DNA of 64,000 nucleotides, from the NCBI RefSeq assembly GCF_022458985.1, contig NC_061774.1, positions 11,398,616 to 11,462,615 on the forward strand, given 5' to 3'. The notes below the pieces were generated by a model. The model was not told the origin of the DNA and ran no database searches. It worked only from the letters and a program-made list of their open reading frames with translations. The DNA is from Mugil cephalus. Taxonomy: Eukaryota; Chordata; Actinopteri; Mugiliformes; Mugilidae. The position numbers and the translations under genes are program-made. This document shows, in pieces, positions 11,683 to 21,899 of this stretch; within the stretch, counting starts at the first letter, position 1, and every line of letters starts with the position of its first letter.

Positions 11683-13777
11683 TCATTTCATATCCATGAA
11701 GCGAATGTCCATGATAAGCAGAGTATGTCTGGGCAATGGTCTGGGTGCTGGCGACAGCACTTTCATAACCTGTGTCTGAGTGTCCACGTACGTTACCACG
11801 ATAAAGCCACACACGGGGCTCTCCACTATGCCTTTTCTAGCTCCCTCGTCGCCATCTTCGACACTGCTCACGCTCAGTACATGATACGTGAGGTCCCTCC
11901 CAGGTGTCACGGGCACCAGTTTTAGCTGTGTGTCGTCCTGAGACATTCCCAGTGGCAAGCACGAGTCCGGGATAGATGGAGCCCCGATCTTGTAGATGCG
12001 GACGTCTGAGAAGCGGACTTCAAAAGAAAAAGGGTAGTAGGAGACTCCGCGGAAACCATAGAAATACTCGCGGATCTTCTCATCCCGTGTGTCCCGCCGA
12101 CACTCCTTGGAACGCTCCACCACTCCCCCGGACTTGGGTAGGAGCACAACCCGCACAAAGTGAGGGAGGTCTCGTTTGAGTTCATTGTATAGCCTTTCAT
12201 GGTCCAACACTAGCACGACATCCACCTGAAAGGTAGAGGCACAGTGGACCAGAGCCTGGTATCCAGAGCCCTTCACCCAGCCACAAGTGTTGATGATACA
12301 GCCTCCCACACTGGCCTTCCTGTTGACTTCACAACGCTGGGAAAACACTTCGGCCAGGCATGACGTCAGCTACACAAGAGAAGAAGATTAAAGTGTGCAC
12401 AGGAAAACAAAGTCACTAACGTCAACACAGTTTATACTGTTTCTAGACATGGCCCAGAAGTTTTCTTTGCACCTTGTTGTAAAGTTTGATGTTGGTCCCT
12501 GGAGTTGTGGAGCCAAAGTGGTAGACCAAAGGAGCCTGGACTGAGAAACCCTCCTCCACATCTGCTGGACGCTCAATGCACAGTGCTGACACTGTCCCGG
12601 GTACAGACACCTGAAGGACCACAATGTTCTTTAGCACCTTTTATTTTTAAGAATAGCATAATCAATGTGTGCAGAGCTACTCTGAAAGCAAAAAAAATGA
12701 ACAGTAGAGCCCAACACTGTTGCTCCGCATAAACTTCGTCTGTGTCCAATTATAACTGACAATTATAATTCAGTGCGGGACCAAAAGGAAATTTCTGTCT
12801 GCAGTAATCACATTCTTTACCAGCAGTCAAGAGGATAATAAAAATGTGGGCTGTAACTTGGCAAGGGCATGATGTGGTATAGCTTTGCATAACTCCAAGA
12901 TAATTCAGGCCACAGGCAGCGATGCTAATGATTTAAATGTCAGCTTGTGCTACTCTCCTAATTTCTGTAGTCTAGTAAAAATGTTCATAATGACAGAGCC
13001 AGTTCATCTTACCCCACTCTGTCCGACATCCAGTTCCACCAGTGTGGGCCTCCTGCCAACCCTCACAGCATAGCTAAGGAGCAGCCGGCACACTGTTGAC
13101 TTTCCCACATCTGTCGGTCCTACTACCATCACCTAAGGGGGCAAGTAATCGCTCAGTTTTCATTTAAATTGCTTTTACTGGGATATGACAACTGTAACAC
13201 ATCTTGGCGCCTGAAAGAAGTTTTTCCTTATTAAAACATACCCTCGGCCCCCTCTCGTTGTCCCGTTCTGCCTGTTTTCTCATCTGTTCCAGGGCAGCGT
13301 GTGTGTTCAGGTAGAGCAGCATGGGAGTATCCTTTGACACGTAAGCCACCTGTGGTGATGCCAGAGGTGTTGGTTATTTGAGCCTTTTATCAATTATGCA
13401 AAACTCTCAAAAGCACAGTTTTAAATCTGATAAGCATATACTTTCTAACAGAAAAAAACATTCAGAAAAAGCGTATTTAAATTTTCAGTAAGGTGCTTGC
13501 TCACCTCTGGCTTCCCGTAAAGATTCACACTGCAACCCTGCCAGGTGAAGACTGCAATCTTGGAGCCCGGTCCAAATGTGTACTTCTTGTTGCGGTTCAG
13601 CTCCGATCCAAACACCTCTGCCATTCCCGTGAGAAGCTCCAACTCAACCTGCTCTGCTGCCTCCCCTGCCTCCACCTCAAACCGAAGCTCAGTCTCCTTT
13701 TCCAGGTCGAACCTGGTGCTGACCTTTCCAGTTGCTGGAGCATCTTCACTTGTCTTTTCCACAACCTCTGTTGCCAT
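11683..13777 (-). CDS. clp1: CLP1, polyribonucleotide 5'-hydroxyl kinase and pre-mRNA cleavage factor II subunit
   Basis: CLP1 is a nuclear RNA 5'-kinase that works in mRNA 3'-end cleavage (CF IIm) and with the tRNA splicing endonuclease. Coding exons are 13505-13777, 13242-13349, 13013-13132, 12473-12610 and 11683-12369, totalling 1326 nt and 441 residues (human 425). The N-terminal beta-rich domain is in exon 1. The P-loop GPTDVGKST lies at about residues 132-140 in the third exon, followed by [10 protein letters not shown]. The C-terminal domain ends with [12 protein letters not shown], the normal CLP1 end. Identity to vertebrate CLP1 is high throughout and all phases join. The first exon has an acceptor two bases before the ATG (CAG|TCATGG), so the 5' UTR is split, with a leader exon near 14500-14590. 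A minus-strand AATAAA at 11420-11425 fits the 3' end. The N-terminus is somewhat longer than human, with an acidic [13 protein letters not shown] stretch. Confidence 0.98.
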
Positions 13778-14499
13778 GACTGAAAAGAAAAACTCCAGGT
13801 CACAAATAATTGGCATGATCAGCAGCAGCACACTTAACAGTTACAGATTCAATAATAAACCACTATAGTGCAACAAGAACACACTAAACATGATCACAAT
13901 GCATCAAACACTACTAATGATATAATGTAGTTTATAAAGTGCAATTGCATGTAAAACATCCAGCAAGTCCTATATTCAACCACCGTGCCAGTACGTTGGA
14001 GTAAACAGACAGCTAAATAAACATAATTTCAACATTAAGATGAAACAAAATAACATATAGAGTGCTTCGCATTATACAGTTAAACACCAGATTTGTAAGT
14101 GGTATTTGGATGTTGTTTACGAACTTAAATTTTACTCAATCGCACCCAAAGAACCACGAGTATTAAATGTGATCAGGACTGTTCCCTCCAGTGTTTCTCA
14201 ACCTCTACAGTTAGGATTATGTGTAAAACAGAAAACAAGACACCGACGTAAACAACGGGTTGGAGATATGGCCAGATTTGGGCAAATGATGCTTCCATGA
14301 CAAACACATCCAAGTGGGAAACTGACTTCGGCACACCGCGGTCTAACAGCCCAGCGAAACGTTACCAGGCCGCGGCTAATCGAGCCTTACTAATATACGG
14401 CGGAATAACTGTATACAAAGACCCCAGACGGTACTAGATGCATATCATTACGTCAGACTAATGTTAACGAACTGATTCCTTTATGTGTTTAATACTCAC

Positions 14500-14600
14500 A
14501 TGCTTATTTCAAGCCCTTTTTGTAGAATGAAAATAAGTTTAATATTCAAGCACGGGTTCCCAGCCCGTCGCGCAAAAATGACGTCACTTCCCTCAAATCC
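14500..14600 (-). promoter_or_regulatory. clp1: clp1 leader exon and core promoter with CRE palindrome
   Basis: On the minus strand a non-coding exon ends in donor GCAT|GTGAGTATT at 14500. About 80 bp upstream is a full CRE-type palindrome, tgacgtca, at 14579-14586. The same block recurs, diverged, at 17490-17600, which supports it as a functional unit captured in a duplication. Transcription start not determined. Confidence 0.5.
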
Positions 14601-14942
14601 AATGGTATTCAACGTGTGCTTCAGCTTGACCACCGTGAAATTAAATGTCTGTAAGATCATGAGCAAATTGAACCATATTAAAATACAGTTATATCTGTAT
14701 CAAGTCATGCACTTACATATGTAAAGCAAAACGTATTGGTTTGACTTAAACATCATTCCCTAAACTACAGAACAAAATAAGCAAGTAAACAACGTCCACA
14801 TATTAACGTTAAAAGTCTTTATTTAAAAAAACAAAACAAACAAACAAAAAACAGATAAAGCCATAAACGAGTTTGAGAAATACAGGAAGAACTAACAACT
14901 TGGCCAGACTGTGCATCGGAGACATGTATTATCTTAAAGATG

Positions 14943-15080
14943 GTCCACTAGGGGGCGGCACAGTGGTGTAGTGGTTGGTACTGATCTCTCAGCAAGAAGG
15001 TTCTGGTCCAAAGACATGCTCATTAGGATTAGATGGGGATTATAAATTTGCCATAGGTGAGAATGAATAGTTGTCTCTAG
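14943..15080 (+). repeat. Dispersed teleost repeat fragment (gggcggcacagtggtgtagtgg type)
   Basis: It begins ctagggggcggcacagtggt and continues through the 'agcaagaaggttctgg' and 'tccaaagacatgct' words to 'gccataggtgagaatgaatagttgtc'. These words occur in this order in a very common fish interspersed repeat; the middle part is missing here. It is absent from the second selenoh unit, so it inserted after the duplication or was lost from the other copy. Confidence 0.6.
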
Positions 15081-15110
15081 AAGATCTAGAAGATGTCAGC
15101 AGCTGAAGCC

Positions 15111-15170
15111 TGGCTCATCAGAGGAGGGACTGAAAACTTGTCTCCTTGGTCTCTCCTCACCATTCTGCGT
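15111..15170 (-). ncRNA. Decayed SECIS element in the Cys paralog
   Basis: This is the counterpart of the hairpin at 18003-18072. On the minus strand the helix arms (15149-15158 and 15121-15130) and the unpaired AA are unchanged. The 5' quartet reads TGGU instead of TGAU because plus-strand position 15160 is c where the other copy has t. That replaces one of the two tandem sheared G.A pairs that define a SECIS core. The basal helix also has a mismatch (GACGC for GAAGC opposite GCTTC). The gene's redox codon is Cys, so no SECIS is needed. Confidence 0.8.
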
Positions 15171-15402
15171 CCAGTAACCACATCTCCTGAAAGCCCAGCT
15201 GCACAGAAGACAGGAAGAAAAGTTCTGTTCAATTACACATTTCATAGCATGCTTATGCAACTTTTAAAATATTTGGCAACGTGTGCACTGTCAGCTATAT
15301 TATCACCTTCTGCATTCAAGTCACAAAATAGTTTAGAAACTGCTGAATAAGGATGATTAGAATATGCATCACATGACATTCACATTCACATGCCATTTTG
15401 AG

Positions 15403-15467
<65 letters not shown>
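15403..15467. repeat. (CTAT)n tetranucleotide microsatellite
   Basis: About 16 uninterrupted CTAT units in the 3' UTR of the Cys-type selenoh paralog. It is absent from the equivalent place in the other copy. Confidence 0.97.
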
Positions 15468-15844
15468 AAACATGTCCAAAGACATAATCTTGACACAGTG
15501 TAATAAGCTCAGCACTGTAACACATCGTTCATGGTAAATGTGAGAGTATATATGCAGTAAAGGTAAGATAATTTCAGTCAAATATTTAACAGTATTAGCA
15601 CTTTACATTGTATATTTAGGGATTCTTTTAAAAATAACCCGTGGGCACAGATTAAATGTGTTATGACTAGGTTTTAATGTGGTTATATGATACTGAATTT
15701 TACTTGTAATACCATCCATTTTAGCAAAAAGCAGAAATGTTTTATTTTACAGTTTAATTCTAATTTTTATTACATGGATCGCTTATTTCAAGACTGCACA
15801 ACCCTTGCTTTAATTAATTAATTAATTCCAGCTTTGACAAACCT

Positions 15845-16877
15845 TCACTGGGTCTTCACCTCCATAGTCTCTTGAAGAACCTCAACTACAACCTTTGGTT
15901 CAGGAAACTTCAGCCGAGCAGGTGGACCCTTCTTTATTCCAGTCCACAGGGATGTTTCTTAAGGGATTAGATATAAGAGAACCATGTCGTTCAAAGGAAT
16001 GTATAGGGTGTGGGGTTGCATTCCTGTGCTAGCTTTGCATTCTTGAGACAGCAACACTTTGGTAAGTATGATGGCGATTCCCTAGAAACATTAAATGGTC
16101 AGGCTATTCTCGGATTTGCCATTTCCTCCTTCTCACCTTTGCCTCCATCCAGCAGAGTAACCTCAAAGCTTTTCTTGCGTGGTTTCTCAGGGTTAAGGAC
16201 CACGGTCAGTCCAGGGCGGGCTGCCAGGAGGGCTGACTTCACCCCCTCGGCATGACACCTATACACTCGGCAGCTTTTACTGCAATGGGAATTTGATCAA
16301 AATCCACCACTATATCGTGCTCATTAAAATAATTACTTCTAAAGACAGTCATTATAAGGGTTTGATGACTTGTGACTTATTATTTTTTAATTACACCACA
16401 ACATTTAGTGAACTAACAGCCTCTAAATGCTTCCTTTGGTGTTTTGATGTGATAACAGGGCTCACCAGTGTTCAATAACCACCCTTGGACCTTCCTGGCC
16501 GGTCTCCTCCTCTCCTGCTCGGTCCTTCTTCTCCTCTACGGATGGTTGCTCCTCCTCTGCAGCTTTGCGCTTCGTCCCCCGACGACCTGAACGACACACG
16601 CGTGGTTGTGTGGATTAGAAAGTGGATGATATAAATCTACTAGTTAGTTTTTTCATTCCTTCAGGGTTGGATGCTTTGTTCCACTGTTGCTTGCTAACTT
16701 TACACCGTCTAACCCAGACACAGCGACACGACAGCCAAGAAACAAGTACTACGACAGACTGGATTTTGTTTTATCGACAGTAAAATAAAATAAAAGTACA
16801 TCTTTAAAATTCATGTGTTGAGTCCAGCCGTGTGGATCCTATGCCACCACAACACACCCACCTGCTTTGGGCGCCAT
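15845..16877 (-). CDS. Selenoprotein H paralog with cysteine in place of selenocysteine
   Basis: Four coding exons, 16862-16877, 16466-16586, 16137-16279 and 15845-15957, total 393 nt and 130 residues (human SELENOH 122). Family features include a basic nuclear-type N-terminus (MAPKAGRRGTKRK), an acidic linker, VVIEHC, the redox motif, LNPEKPRKKSFEVTLL, and WTGIKKGPP near the end. The redox motif reads C-K-S-C at residues 46-49; the codon at 16270-16272 is TGC where the neighbour copy and human have TGA (Sec). After it, RVYRCHAEGVKS replaces RVYGRNAEEVKS, so the normally conserved GRN is altered. No stop, frameshift or broken splice site is visible, and the introns are retained, so this is not a processed pseudogene. 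Function is expected to be nuclear thiol redox activity with Cys chemistry; expression is untested. The start is the ATG at 16877, the same position as in the sister copy. Confidence 0.93.
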
Positions 16878-17470
16878 TGTAGTTATAAAACTTTTGGGCG
16901 TACCGTACCATTATTTTTGTTGAAGGGGTTTTCAGGTGCACGGACGAAACCATTAATAAGAAAGACTTCTGAAATTTCACCACCTGACAACAACTTCCTG
17001 GGATATTAACATTTTGGGACACTATGCGTAACAACATAAAAGTATAATTTTAATAAATTCAAAACATAAATCAGTTTCTCTATGGTAATTGTAATTACCA
17101 TGCAGTCATTATAGAAAACAAATAACTTTGCTAGTACGACAGAACTGTGACACTACAGGCGTTTATTATCCTGTAATATATTTATCTCGGAACAATCAGC
17201 GACTGTAAATTCTGTGCGTTTTTCATTTTGGTTTGTTGCAACATTTCAATGTGAATGGCAGTCTGATTTTTAAAGAAAATATTCATGTATATTTCGCGTC
17301 CTCGACTTGGGACTTACTTGATACGAATAAATGGGTAGTCATCACAATACAACTGTAATTACTAAGTTTTTATAACAATGTTTTCAAATTATTTTGTTTT
17401 TGTGGAGACAAACATTTTACAAAATCAGTCTTTGGACGCTTATTTTTACGTTAGATGGACATTTACGAAG
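16878..17470 (-). promoter_or_regulatory. Upstream flank of the Cys-type selenoh copy
   Basis: This is the first duplicated flank. The part close to the ATG (taccgtacc on plus, a few tens of bp upstream) has a counterpart upstream of the second copy. The part from about 16970 to 17400 matches 32000-32400 rather than the sequence adjoining copy two. No TATA box is obvious. Confidence 0.4.
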
Positions 17471-17489
17471 CGATTATTTTAAATGTTTA

Positions 17490-17600
17490 ATACTTACATA
17501 GTTTTTTCAAGCTTTTTTTGTAGAATGAAAATAAATTCAACGTTAAAGAACGGTTGTCGGGGCTCGTCGCTCAAATATGACGTCACATCCAAAGGAAACA
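17490..17600 (-). promoter_or_regulatory. Duplicated clp1 leader/promoter block between the two selenoh genes
   Basis: This block aligns with 14485-14600: ttttgtagaatgaaaata, the gctcgtcgc context, and the CRE palindrome tgacgtca at 17578-17585 are all kept. The donor is preserved and even improved (ATGTAAGTATT on minus). No clp1 coding sequence follows it; the downstream sequence is the intergenic end of the first selenoh unit. It marks the junction between the two duplicated units and could be an orphan promoter. Confidence 0.75.
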
Positions 17601-17826
17601 GTTGTAGCAACGTGCGCTTCAGTGGTAAATCTGATCTGATTGATGGATAAGTTTAATAATGGTGTTAAACATTAAACAAACGCGTGTAAGTTCTTCATCA
17701 ATTTGAGACGTGTCATTACAATACAGTAGTGGCTGTATCAAGTCATGCATTCAAAGCAAAATGTTTTGGTTGGACTACAGCCCAAAAAAGCAAAAACACA
17801 ACATCCACACAAAAACTTTCAATGTC

Positions 17827-18668
17827 TTTATTGAACAAATCAGTGATAATATCACAAACAAAACAAAACAAAAAAAAAAAAAGAGAGAGAGAAACCGAGG
17901 AAAAAACAAATGAAACGAAGACGCAAGACTGTGCATCTGAGGAATGTATATCAGAGATGCTCCACCAGGTGGCGCCGTGTATCCAGAAGATGTCAGCACT
18001 TGAAGCCTGGCTCATCAGAGGAGGGACTGAGAACTTGTCTCCTTGGTCTCTCCTCATCATTCTGCTTCGACTGGCCACATCTCCTGAAAGCTCAGCTGCA
18101 TACAAGACAGGAGGAAAGGCTCTGTTCTATTACACAATTCATAACCTATGAGAACAGATTAAATATGTCGAGGTCACTTAATTTTAGGTTTTAAAATATG
18201 TACATCCAACAATGCAATTACAGAATGATATGATCATTTCAAGGATGCTACAAAATCAGAGAATATACATATGAAGACAAGCTGTAAAGGATTTTATGAA
18301 TCAGTAGAAAAAAAATTAAAGTACAGTTCTGGTGTACAGTATCTTATTTTTAGGTTAATTCATATGTAAAAAGCAGGAAGGCAGAGTTATATACTGAATG
18401 AATACTGAATTTTACTTGTAATACAATCCATTTCAGCACATACTTCTATCAACTACACATTTCCAAACAGTGGCACTTTGAAAACAAGATCAGCATAAAC
18501 TGTATTTATCATGTCTTTATTCCATGTATGGTGTAAGGGGGGAAAAATAGCAGAAATCTTTTATTTTACAGTTCTAATTTTTGTTACATGGATTACTCAT
18601 TTTGAGACTGTACAACCCTTGCTTTCATTTATTTTTGTACTATTCTGTCAAACAGCTTAGACAAACCT
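17827..18668 (-). other. selenoh: 3' UTR of the Sec-type selenoh gene
   Basis: It runs from the stop at 18669 to a minus-strand AATAAA at 17827-17832. It contains the SECIS and otherwise AT-rich sequence, with patches that align to the 3' UTR of the other copy. Confidence 0.7.
18003..18072 (-). ncRNA. selenoh: SECIS element (probable form 2) of selenoh
   Basis: The hairpin recruits SBP2 and the Sec-specific elongation factor so that UGA is read as Sec. On minus, in order: basal helix strand GAAGC; internal loop; quartet strand A-TGAT (18056-18060); helix arm GAGGAGAGAC (18046-18055); apical AA (18043-18044); a small inner hairpin; helix arm GTCCCTCCTC (18018-18027); quartet strand TGAT (18014-18017); and GCTTC closing the basal helix. 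The long helix has 9 of 10 pairs, with one A.C mismatch. TGAT facing TGAT gives U.U, G.A, A.G, U.U, the canonical core. AA lies 12 nt after ATGA, the usual spacing. Confidence 0.92.
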
Positions 18669-20568
18669 TCACTTGGTCTCCACCTCCACAGCCTCTTGCA
18701 GGGCAGCAACTACAACATCTGGTTGAGGAAACTTCAGTTTACGAGGTGGACCCTTCTTTATTCCAGTCCACAGGGATGTTTCTTAAGGTATTAGATATAC
18801 GAGATCTGTGTCATTCATCAGGATGTATTGGGTGTGGGGGTGGCATTCACGTGTCAGCTTTGCATTCCTGGTGCACACAGCTCTCTGTTGACTGTGCAAG
18901 CAGGATTCAATCAAACTGGGCTCAAGCAGATTACAACTTTGAGGCATGGTTTCTCTGAACGGCAAGATGAAATGTGCTCAATTCTATTTTGAGTAATCCT
19001 CAACATTTCAATCAAAATGGTGTAACTGGGACATTGTTTCCTTCCACCAAAAGCCTTAGAGGTGAATATCTCATAACATTTGCTAATATTACATGCATAA
19101 CAGGCAGTGGTTTTAAACATACGAGGTTTGATGCCAAGAAATTTAAGTAGCCACTTCGGTTGGTAAAACCACAAAAAGTGAGACAGCAACATTTATAAGT
19201 ATGATGGTGATTCCCTAGAAACATTAAATGGTTGAGTTACTTTTGGATTTGCCATTTCCTCCTTCTCACCTTTGCCTCCATCCAGCAGAGTAACCTCAAA
19301 GCTGTTCCTGCGTGGTTTCTCAGGGTTGAGGACCACAGTCAGTCCAGGGCGGGCTGCCAGGAGGGCTGACTTCACCTCCTCAGCATTACGCCCATACACT
19401 CGTCAGCTTTTACTGCGATGGAAAATTGATGAAAGTCATCAAGGCTGGTAATTAAGATACATACACATATACATTAACCCTAGCTGTGAAAAAATAAGAA
19501 TAAGAACTAATTTCATTTTATATATCTGCTACCAAACGTTTAAATATTTGAACAGGTACGGTAGAGTGGACTGTGTATTTAATTAAAAAAAAAAGATATC
19601 TAAGTCAGATAACAGTTTAATGATTGACTAGCATGATGAGTTATGTCATTTTTTTTAAAATTAAAAGCACTGCTCATTGTCTGGTTCTAGTGGATGTGTG
19701 GAAATATTTCCTTTCAATATTGTAATGTGAGTTTATCTGATCAATAATAAAAATGTTAACTGCATAAAAAACATGATCTGGTTATAAAATGTTAAGAAGT
19801 AGTTAGAATCAACTCCACAATTACTGCCTGTATTTAGTTAAATGAATAATACTTGATTTAGTAACAATGTATGGACACATGTGGCCCCTTTTCATCATTA
19901 AAATAATTACTTTTAATACATAAGACACTCATAAGGGTTTGATGACTTGTGCCTTATTATTTTTAATTACACCACAACATTTAGTGAACTAAAAGCCTCT
20001 AAATGCTTCCTTTGGTGTTTTGATGTGATAACAGGGCTCACCAGTGTTCAATAACCACCCTTGGACCTTCCTGGCCGGTCTCCTCCTCTCCTGCTCGGTC
20101 CTTCTTCTCTTCTGTGGATGGTTGCTCCACCTCCGCAGCTTTGCGCTTCGTCCCTCGACGACCTGAGCGATACACGTGTTGTTGTGTTGTTTCATAACAG
20201 ACCTGATTCAATAACTACTCGTTGGTGTGTAAAATATAACGTTGCACACGACAGCAAGTCATTCAGTCGACCATGCAGTGCTACTTTTTTAATTAGGTGG
20301 ATGTAATTAGAAAGTGGATGATATAAATCTAGTTGTTTCTTCATTCCTTCAGGGTTGGATGCTCTGCTCCACTGTTGCTTGCTAACTTTACACCGTCTAA
20401 CCCGGACGCAGCGACATAACAACCGTGAAACAAGTGCTATGTCGGCCTCTATTTGGTTTTATCAACGGGGGAAAAAAGTACATCTTTAAAATTCATCTAT
20501 TTAATACAGTTGTGTGGTGATTATTTCCACCACAACACACTAACACACCCACCTGCTTTGGACGCCAT
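18669..20568 (-). CDS. selenoh: Selenoprotein H, selenocysteine-containing
   Basis: SELENOH is a small nuclear/nucleolar thioredoxin-like redox protein linked to genome stability and oxidative stress defence. Coding exons 20553-20568, 20042-20162, 19270-19412 and 18669-18781 total 393 nt including the internal TGA, giving 130 residues. The order is MASKAGRRGTKRK (basic, AT-hook/NLS-like), an acidic linker, RVVIEHC, the C-K-S-U motif at residues 46-49, RVYGRNAEEVKSALLAA, LNPEKPRRNSFEVTLL, then WTGIKKGPPRKLKFPQPD. TGA at 19403-19405 sits exactly where human SELENOH has Sec, and a canonical SECIS lies about 0.65 kb downstream in the UTR. Introns two and three are about 300-450 bp longer than in the sister gene because of insertions. 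A conventional gene finder would truncate or split this gene at the TGA. Confidence 0.95.
19403..19405 (-). other. selenoh: UGA selenocysteine codon of selenoh (residue 49)
   Basis: On minus the reading is T|AAA AGC TGA CGA GTG TAT, i.e. (C)-K-S-U-R-V-Y. The frame stays open on both sides and is conserved with the paralog, where the same codon is TGC at 16270-16272. Confidence 0.95.
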
Positions 20569-21899
20569 TGCAGTTACAAAACTTTCGCGCGTGCGTACGT
20601 CGACCGTACCATTATGTTGTTGAAAGGGTTTCCATATGGACGGACGAAACCATTAATAAGAAAGATTTCTGTATGTCTATGAGTTTACAGGACAGACATG
20701 CCACATTCATTATGGCGGACGCGTTGACGTATCGCAGCAACGGATCCACCTCAATGCGGCGTCTACGTATATATGTATATGATTGTAACATCTTACCCTG
20801 TGTATTAATGAGTGTCCTCCTGACTAACAGTAGCCATGTCGCCCGTATTCCGGCCGACAAATCCTCACTTTTATCATATTACTGACTTCTTACTAACAAA
20901 TCAAAACATCTTCTCACTTGTGAAATGGTATTCCCTTGGTTTTGGTGTTTCATTCACGGGAACATCCGTAAACAACACAAAAGTCTGTCAGCGGTCAGAC
21001 TGATCACAGAACCCCTGCCCAAGATGGCGGCCGCGATGACGTGTCTGACCAGCCAGAATGCGGCATCTAGTGCCTATGCTAACTGACTATACTACTGTGA
21101 CCTGTAGATGACGTCACAGCCAACGTAACGGAGTGGGTGGGGTCTGTTCCTAGGCAACGTTGCTGAGTTTGGCTAAGATCAAAGCCAAATTATGATCAAA
21201 GCCAGTATTAGAGTTCATAGTCCTCTGGGTTTTATATCCCGATTTTACAGTATTCTGTAGAATCGTCTCACACATCAGTAAGCAAGTATTTAGTAGTAAG
21301 TATGTAAGTAGTGATATTGTGCCAGGAACAAACGCTTGTTATAAAGTGATATTGCAGCTACAACAAAAACACAGGCCTATCACAAAGCAGGATTACGGAT
21401 TTAGCGAGGTAACTAAAGGGTTAACCCTGGATTTCCGGTACCACAAAATTGGATTCATTCTTATCGAGGTAGTTTACTCTGAACAGCAAACCTGCGTCGG
21501 GCCAGATTAACTATCAGGATTGATCTGATTCCGATAAAAGGCTCCACCCATCGGCCAATCAGATGGCAAAAAATGGCAAAAAAGCAATATTTTCCTTTGG
21601 TCATGCAGTAGGCACTTTGTCTGTTTTTACAACTAATGATGTAAACTAGGGCCACTTCTACCCCAATGCATTTGAGAACCGAAATGCCACATGCTCACAA
21701 GCTAAACAGAGGAGGCGGACAAAGTGACACCGGCCAGGCTTGTATTTTTAAAATGGTCCTTTGTCAACTATTGTTTTAAAACCAACAATGGAAATACCCC
21801 ACAGATAAATTCTTCCTTTAGAATCCCCAGTCACTAGATTGGTTTCCTTCATATCCGTGACCATGGATGTAATAAAGGTATCATTCCTGTCCACTGCCT
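20569..21899. other. Upstream flank of selenoh, no gene seen
   Basis: Positions 20700-20770 (cgttgacgtatcgcagcaac... cgtctacgtatatatg) are shared with 31925-31995 on the far side of the minisatellite array. Other parts are single-copy with no protein-like frame. A short CpG-containing stretch around 21020-21130 (gatggcggccgcgatgacgt) may be promoter-related. Confidence 0.5.

Larger units (their letters stand above)
14818..15844 (-). other. 3' UTR of the Cys-type selenoh paralog
   Basis: The UTR runs from the stop at 15845 to a minus-strand AATAAA at 14818-14823. That signal lies in the same context (aaagtctttatt / aatgtctttatt on plus) as the signal of the second copy. It contains the decayed SECIS, a CTAT microsatellite and a repeat fragment, listed separately. 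Its end is only about 220 bp from the clp1 leader exon. Confidence 0.65.

Noticed and set aside
10391-14480. A mir-130 family hairpin, which lies near CLP1 in human
   Set aside because: I looked for the cagtgcaatgtt seed region on both strands by eye and did not find it here; a computed search would be needed to exclude it.
15845-16877. Left selenoh copy as a processed or dead pseudogene
   Set aside because: All introns are present in matching phase, splice sites are intact, and there is no stop or frameshift over 130 codons. Only expression data could still show it to be silent.
19403-19405. In-frame stop making the right-hand selenoh copy a pseudogene
   Set aside because: The TGA is exactly at the family's Sec position, the frame is intact on both sides, and a canonical SECIS follows in the 3' UTR.
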